Source: CALRGL01 sp964374035
Lineage (GTDB): Bacteria > Patescibacteriota > Patescibacteriia > UBA9934 > GWF2-40-263
Assembly: GCA_964374035.1 (NCBI GenBank)
Contig: CAYJWY010000042.1
Location: 1-6,913, forward strand
Length of the DNA stretch: 6,913 bases
Reading direction: 5' to 3'
This document shows, piece after piece, positions 5,211 to 6,913 of the stretch. Position 1 is the first letter of the stretch. Every line of letters begins with the position of its first letter. The position numbers were made by a program, and so were the translations under genes. Under the pieces are notes generated by a model. That model had not been told where the DNA came from. It did not search any database and worked only from the letters and a program-made list of their open reading frames with translations.

Positions 5211-5576
5211 ATGACGATTAAAAATTTCTATGATCTAGAGGTCTGGCAGGCGGCGTTGGATTTTGTAACGGACGTTTATCGTTTAACGCAAGGGTTTCCA
5301 ACCGATGAACGATTTGGGTTGATAAGCTAAATGAGACGATCTTCCATTTCCATCACCTCAAATATAGCTGAGGGTTTCGATAGGTTTCATCCAAAAGACA
5401 AAATTCGTTTTTATCATACTGCCCGAGGTTCATTAGCAGAAATAGAGAGCCAACTTATCGTTTCCGAACGATTAGGTTATCTTGGTAAAGAGCCCTGTCA
5501 ATCAATTCTCCAAACAACAGGAAAGATCGGCAGACAACTCAACGCCTTAATTAGATCCATCGACCCTGCCGACTGA
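5211..5576 (+). pseudogene. Four-helix-bundle protein (S23/IVP type), in-frame stop
   Basis: Reading from ATG 5211 gives MTIKNFYDLEVWQAALDFVT, the usual N-terminus of the 23S-intervening-sequence/four-helix-bundle family, down to ERFGLIS, where TAA at 5328-5330 interrupts. The same frame resumes at once with MRRSSISITSNIAEGF, the family's most conserved motif, and ends normally at TGA 5574-5576. In relatives this position is commonly Gln, so a single CAA to TAA change explains the stop. Counting the stop as one residue the protein would be 121 long, the usual size. Other genes here use TAA as a normal stop, so readthrough by recoding is unlikely. A shorter 81-residue product from ATG 5331 is conceivable but would lack helix 1. 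The real function of the family is unknown. Confidence 0.88.
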
Positions 5577-5579
5577 TCA

Positions 5580-5610
5580 CCCCGGCAGCCGGTACCTGGC
5601 CCCCGGCCCC
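5580..5610. repeat. Right inverted repeat of the four-helix-bundle unit
   Basis: The reverse-complement partner of 5178-5208 (29 of 31). It begins 3 bases after the TGA of the broken gene and ends 11 bases before the smpB ATG. It contains a near-palindrome around GGTACC (5586-5600). Confidence 0.88.
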
Positions 5611-5621
5611 CTTCCCCTCCT

Positions 5622-6071
5622 ATGTCCACCGTCGCCTTCAACAAACGCGCCAAATTCGATTACGACCTTCTTGAATCCTTTGAAGGTGGTTTAGTGTTGA
5701 CTGGCCCAGAAGTGAAGTCGATTAAAGCCGGGCATGTCCAGTTTAAGGGGGCGTTTCTTGATATAAAACGTGGCGAGCTTTGGCTCAAGAACGCGCATGT
5801 CTCGCCGTACGCCCCGGCTGGCCCACAAGAGAAATATGTTCCGGATCGCGATCGAAAAGTGTTGGTTCACAAACGCGAACTCAAGCGTCTCGTTGGAAAA
5901 CGCAAGACGGAACGTCTGACGCTCATTCCGGTGCGGTTGTACGTCACACACAACATCATCAAACTGGAATTCGCGATTGCGAAGGGCAAAAAGCTGTACG
6001 AAAAACGCCATTCGATTAAGAAGAGGGAAGTTGATCGCACGATTCGATCCGCGATGAAAGGTGTGAGATAA
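5622..6071 (+). CDS. smpB: SsrA-binding protein SmpB
   Basis: A 149-residue protein that binds tmRNA and, standing in for a codon-anticodon stem, brings it to ribosomes stalled on broken mRNA. Family landmarks in order: FNKRAKFDYDLLESFEGGLVLTG with GPEVKSIKAG (28-37), the FKGAFLDIKRGELWLKNAHVSPY segment, DRDRKVLVHKRELKRLVGK (75-93), LTLIPVRLYV, and the basic tail KGKKLYEKRHSIKKREVDR (121-139) that reaches into the decoding centre. Length is typical. The tmRNA gene lies just downstream on the other strand, sharing a terminator. There is no Shine-Dalgarno site before ATG 5622; a C/T-rich tract precedes it, and the right inverted repeat ends 11 bases upstream. Its promoter is therefore either upstream of the inserted unit or inside it. 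Confidence 0.97.
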   Translation: MSTVAFNKRAKFDYDLLESFEGGLVLTGPEVKSIKAGHVQFKGAFLDIKRGELWLKNAHVSPYAPAGPQEKYVPDRDRKVLVHKRELKRLVGKRKTERLTLIPVRLYVTHNIIKLEFAIAKGKKLYEKRHSIKKREVDRTIRSAMKGVR

Positions 6072-6102
6072 AAACACATCAGGTTTTTCCTGACGTGTTT
6101 TT
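6072..6102. terminator. Bidirectional terminator between smpB and ssrA
   Basis: The stem pairs 6073-6083 with 6089-6099 around a TTTTT loop. Its single A-C mismatch on the plus strand becomes a G-U pair on the minus strand. A T-run follows on the plus strand (6098-6103), and TTTTATCT follows on the minus strand. It can serve both converging genes and starts right beside the smpB stop and the tmRNA CCA end. Confidence 0.88.
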
Positions 6103-6494
6103 TGGTGGAGCCGAGGGGAGTCGCACCCCTGTCTGGTAAGCGTAGACGATACGATTGTACCAAGTTCATTCTCACTTGTTTACGGCGTGTGCTTAAAGCG
6201 AGACGAAACACACACGAAGATGCAGATCGCAATCTTTAACGCATCCCAGACCCGCAACAGGATACGCGAGCTCGATTATATTGCACCTGGGTCACGGCGA
6301 TCGAGCGTGCCGTGTCAGATGGTTCTCAAGCCCTTAGGCGAGAACAGGGGCGAAAGATGGAATCGCGAAAGCGTTCTTGATCTTTGCCATGACGTTGTTT
6401 GCAGTTGTCGTCTTGCGTCGTTAGATTTACGAGGTGCAACGCCACCTCGACTTGATCGTATCACCAGAGACTTCCATCGATCCTGGTCAGCCCC
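6103..6494 (-). ncRNA. ssrA: tmRNA (SsrA)
   Basis: 392 nt. The 5' GGGGCUG (6494-6488) pairs with CGGCUCC near the 3' end, with encoded CCA at 6105-6103. The T-arm is AGGGG-loop-CCCCU. A long-range helix, GAUACGAU (6462-6455) with AUCGUAUC (6155-6148), fits P2. A hairpin CGAGGUG/CACCUCG, as in other tmRNAs, follows before the mRNA-like part. The tag frame starts at GCA 6402 and stops at UAA 6336-6334: 22 codons, beginning ANN, with KIKNAF in the middle and ending APVLA, the usual Ala-Asn start and hydrophobic degradation-type end. Most proteobacterial tags are about 10 residues and end LAA, so this one is long and slightly atypical. The T-loop has G where U55 is expected. Single-piece form; no permutation. 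Confidence 0.95.
6334..6402 (-). other. tmRNA-encoded proteolysis tag frame
   Basis: Twenty-two sense codons and UAA inside the tmRNA. Resumption at GCA follows the bases GACAACU. The peptide starts ANNVMAKIK and ends FAPVLA. The adjacent frames either lack a stop nearby or run through the structured part, so this frame is the only one with tag-like composition. The exact resume codon is inferred from the customary Ala-Asn beginning. Confidence 0.8.
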
Positions 6495-6500
6495 GCGTAA

Positions 6501-6529
6501 AGAATACAGGAAAAACAGGTCCTTGTCAA
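6501..6529 (-). promoter_or_regulatory. Sigma-70-type promoter of ssrA
   Basis: On the minus strand, -35 TTGACA (6529-6524), a 17-nt spacer, and -10 TATTCT (6506-6501). The -10 box ends 6 bases before the mature tmRNA 5' G at 6494, so transcription probably starts at or one base before the mature end. Confidence 0.88.
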
Positions 6530-6542
6530 TCATTTTTGGAAG

Positions 6543-6566
6543 AAAAAACCACGCGGAAAAGCGTGG
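6543..6566 (-). terminator. Rho-independent terminator after the 6595-6822 gene
   Basis: A 6-bp stem (6549-6554 with 6561-6566, CCACGC/GCGTGG) with a 6-nt loop is followed on the minus strand by TTTTTT. It lies 29 bases after the stop at 6595 and before the ssrA promoter. Confidence 0.85.
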
Positions 6567-6594
6567 CGAGATGACTTGTCTTTTTAGCACATGA

Positions 6595-6822
6595 TCAGTT
6601 CTCGTTCACGAAACGAACGATTCTGGCCTCGTTGTTTTTGAACCATCCATACTTGCGCATGAACACCTCAGCGGTCGAGACGGACTCGAACTGTATGGCA
6701 TTTGCCATGGGTCCGCCGTGGATCACCTCAAGGGTGTATTGCCCATCAATCTCCGTGAGTGCGTGGAAGTAGCGACCGTTTTGAAATTGGATCACCCAAC
6801 GTTCGGGTCCTTGTCTACACAT
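6595..6822 (-). CDS. Unassigned 75-residue protein
   Basis: A small soluble protein of no family I recognise. It has no signal peptide or membrane helix. The sequence suggests alternating strands (RWVIQFQNGRYFHALTEIDG, then YTLEVIHG), a helix around STAEVFMRKYG, and a final strand ARIVRFVNEN, which would suit a compact alpha/beta or barrel-like fold. It is supported as a real gene by GGAG 5 bases before ATG 6822, a promoter at 6893-6865 and a terminator at 6543-6566, so it forms its own transcription unit upstream of ssrA. Codon use is unremarkable. Confidence 0.78.
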   Translation of the reverse strand: MCRQGPERWVIQFQNGRYFHALTEIDGQYTLEVIHGGPMANAIQFESVSTAEVFMRKYGWFKNNEARIVRFVNEN

Positions 6823-6864
6823 TGCTTCTCCTTGTCTTTGTCCTTGCTCTGAGAAACTTTTGAG

Positions 6865-6893
6865 ATGGTATTAAATTATTTGGCTCATGTCAA
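6865..6893 (-). promoter_or_regulatory. Sigma-70-type promoter of the 6595-6822 gene
   Basis: On the minus strand, -35 TTGACA (6893-6888), a 17-nt spacer, and -10 TACCAT (6870-6865). The predicted start near 6858 leaves a 36-nt leader with GGAG before ATG 6822. Confidence 0.7.
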
Positions 6894-6909
6894 CGGACTT
6901 TGCTATACT
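6880..6909 (+). promoter_or_regulatory. Possible outward promoter at the window end
   Basis: On the plus strand, TTGGCT (6880-6885), 18 bases, then TATACT (6904-6909). It is divergent from, and overlaps, the minus-strand promoter at 6893-6865, and would drive a gene beyond the window. Confidence 0.4.
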
Positions 6910-6913
6910 ATCT

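Larger units (their letters stand above)
5178..5610 (+). mobile_element. 433-bp inverted-repeat unit carrying a four-helix-bundle gene
   Basis: Two 31-bp, 29/31-identical inverted repeats enclose a single reading frame almost with no spare sequence: 2 bases between the left repeat and the ATG, 3 between the TGA and the right repeat. It separates infC and smpB. The arrangement looks like a small non-autonomous mobile unit. I see no transposase and no clear target-site duplication. S23/IVP-type four-helix proteins are known from intervening sequences in 23S rRNA genes and as relatives of the Avd protein of diversity-generating retroelements, but how they spread is not established. The alternative is a chance-recruited pair of local hairpins, which the strong identity and tight fit make less likely. 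Confidence 0.6.

Noticed and set aside
5328..5330. Reassigned stop codon (UAA read as Gln)
   Set aside because: rplT, rpmI, infC and smpB all end in UAA at the expected family length, so UAA is a real stop here.
5170..5620. Target-site duplication around the inverted-repeat unit
   Set aside because: The bases outside the two arms (ACGTATACT on the left, CTTCCCCTCC on the right) share no convincing direct repeat.
6187..6594. Open frames on both strands inside the tmRNA region
   Set aside because: The stretch is a structured RNA with a full set of tmRNA landmarks; the frames are incidental.

Overview
The window is most likely from a Patescibacteria (Candidate Phyla Radiation) genome of moderate GC. 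This rests on the very compact genes, an infC-rpmI-rplT cluster divergent from smpB, a tmRNA convergent with smpB, a four-helix-bundle (S23/IVP-type) gene of a kind often scattered through such genomes, and several proteins I cannot assign. No rRNA or other phylogenetic anchor is present, so the placement is an inference. UAA, UAG and UGA all appear to act as stops, which argues against a recoded lineage.

Layout, left to right. 1-202: three copies of a repeat, two of which form a long perfect-looking hairpin. 203-604 (-): small four-helix membrane protein. 657-1079 (-): unassigned acidic protein with its own promoter and terminator. 1148-1861 (-): RsuA/RluF-type rRNA pseudouridine synthase. 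1881-1928: octamer repeats. 1996-3841 (-): two unassigned single-pass membrane proteins, more GC-rich than their surroundings, each with its own promoter. The first looks frameshifted near its C-terminus; the second is split by a 100-N gap that is probably only an assembly join. 3944-5119 (-): translation cluster rplT, rpmI, infC. 5178-5610: a 433-bp unit bounded by 31-bp inverted repeats that holds a four-helix-bundle gene broken by one in-frame stop. 5622-6071 (+): smpB. 6103-6494 (-): ssrA (tmRNA). 6595-6822 (-): small unassigned protein.

The conserved core is about translation: IF3 with ribosomal proteins L35 and L20, the SmpB/tmRNA pair that rescues stalled ribosomes, and an rRNA modification enzyme. 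smpB and ssrA converge on a shared bidirectional terminator, so partner RNA and protein are made from opposite strands.

Seven minus-strand promoters can be read by eye, all of the form TTGAYN-17 nt-TANNNT with exactly 17 nt spacing. The predicted leaders fall into two classes: about 8 nt without a Shine-Dalgarno site (infC, rpmI) and about 28-36 nt, mostly with a clear Shine-Dalgarno site (the accessory proteins). The most interesting element is the compact inverted-repeat unit inserted between infC and smpB.
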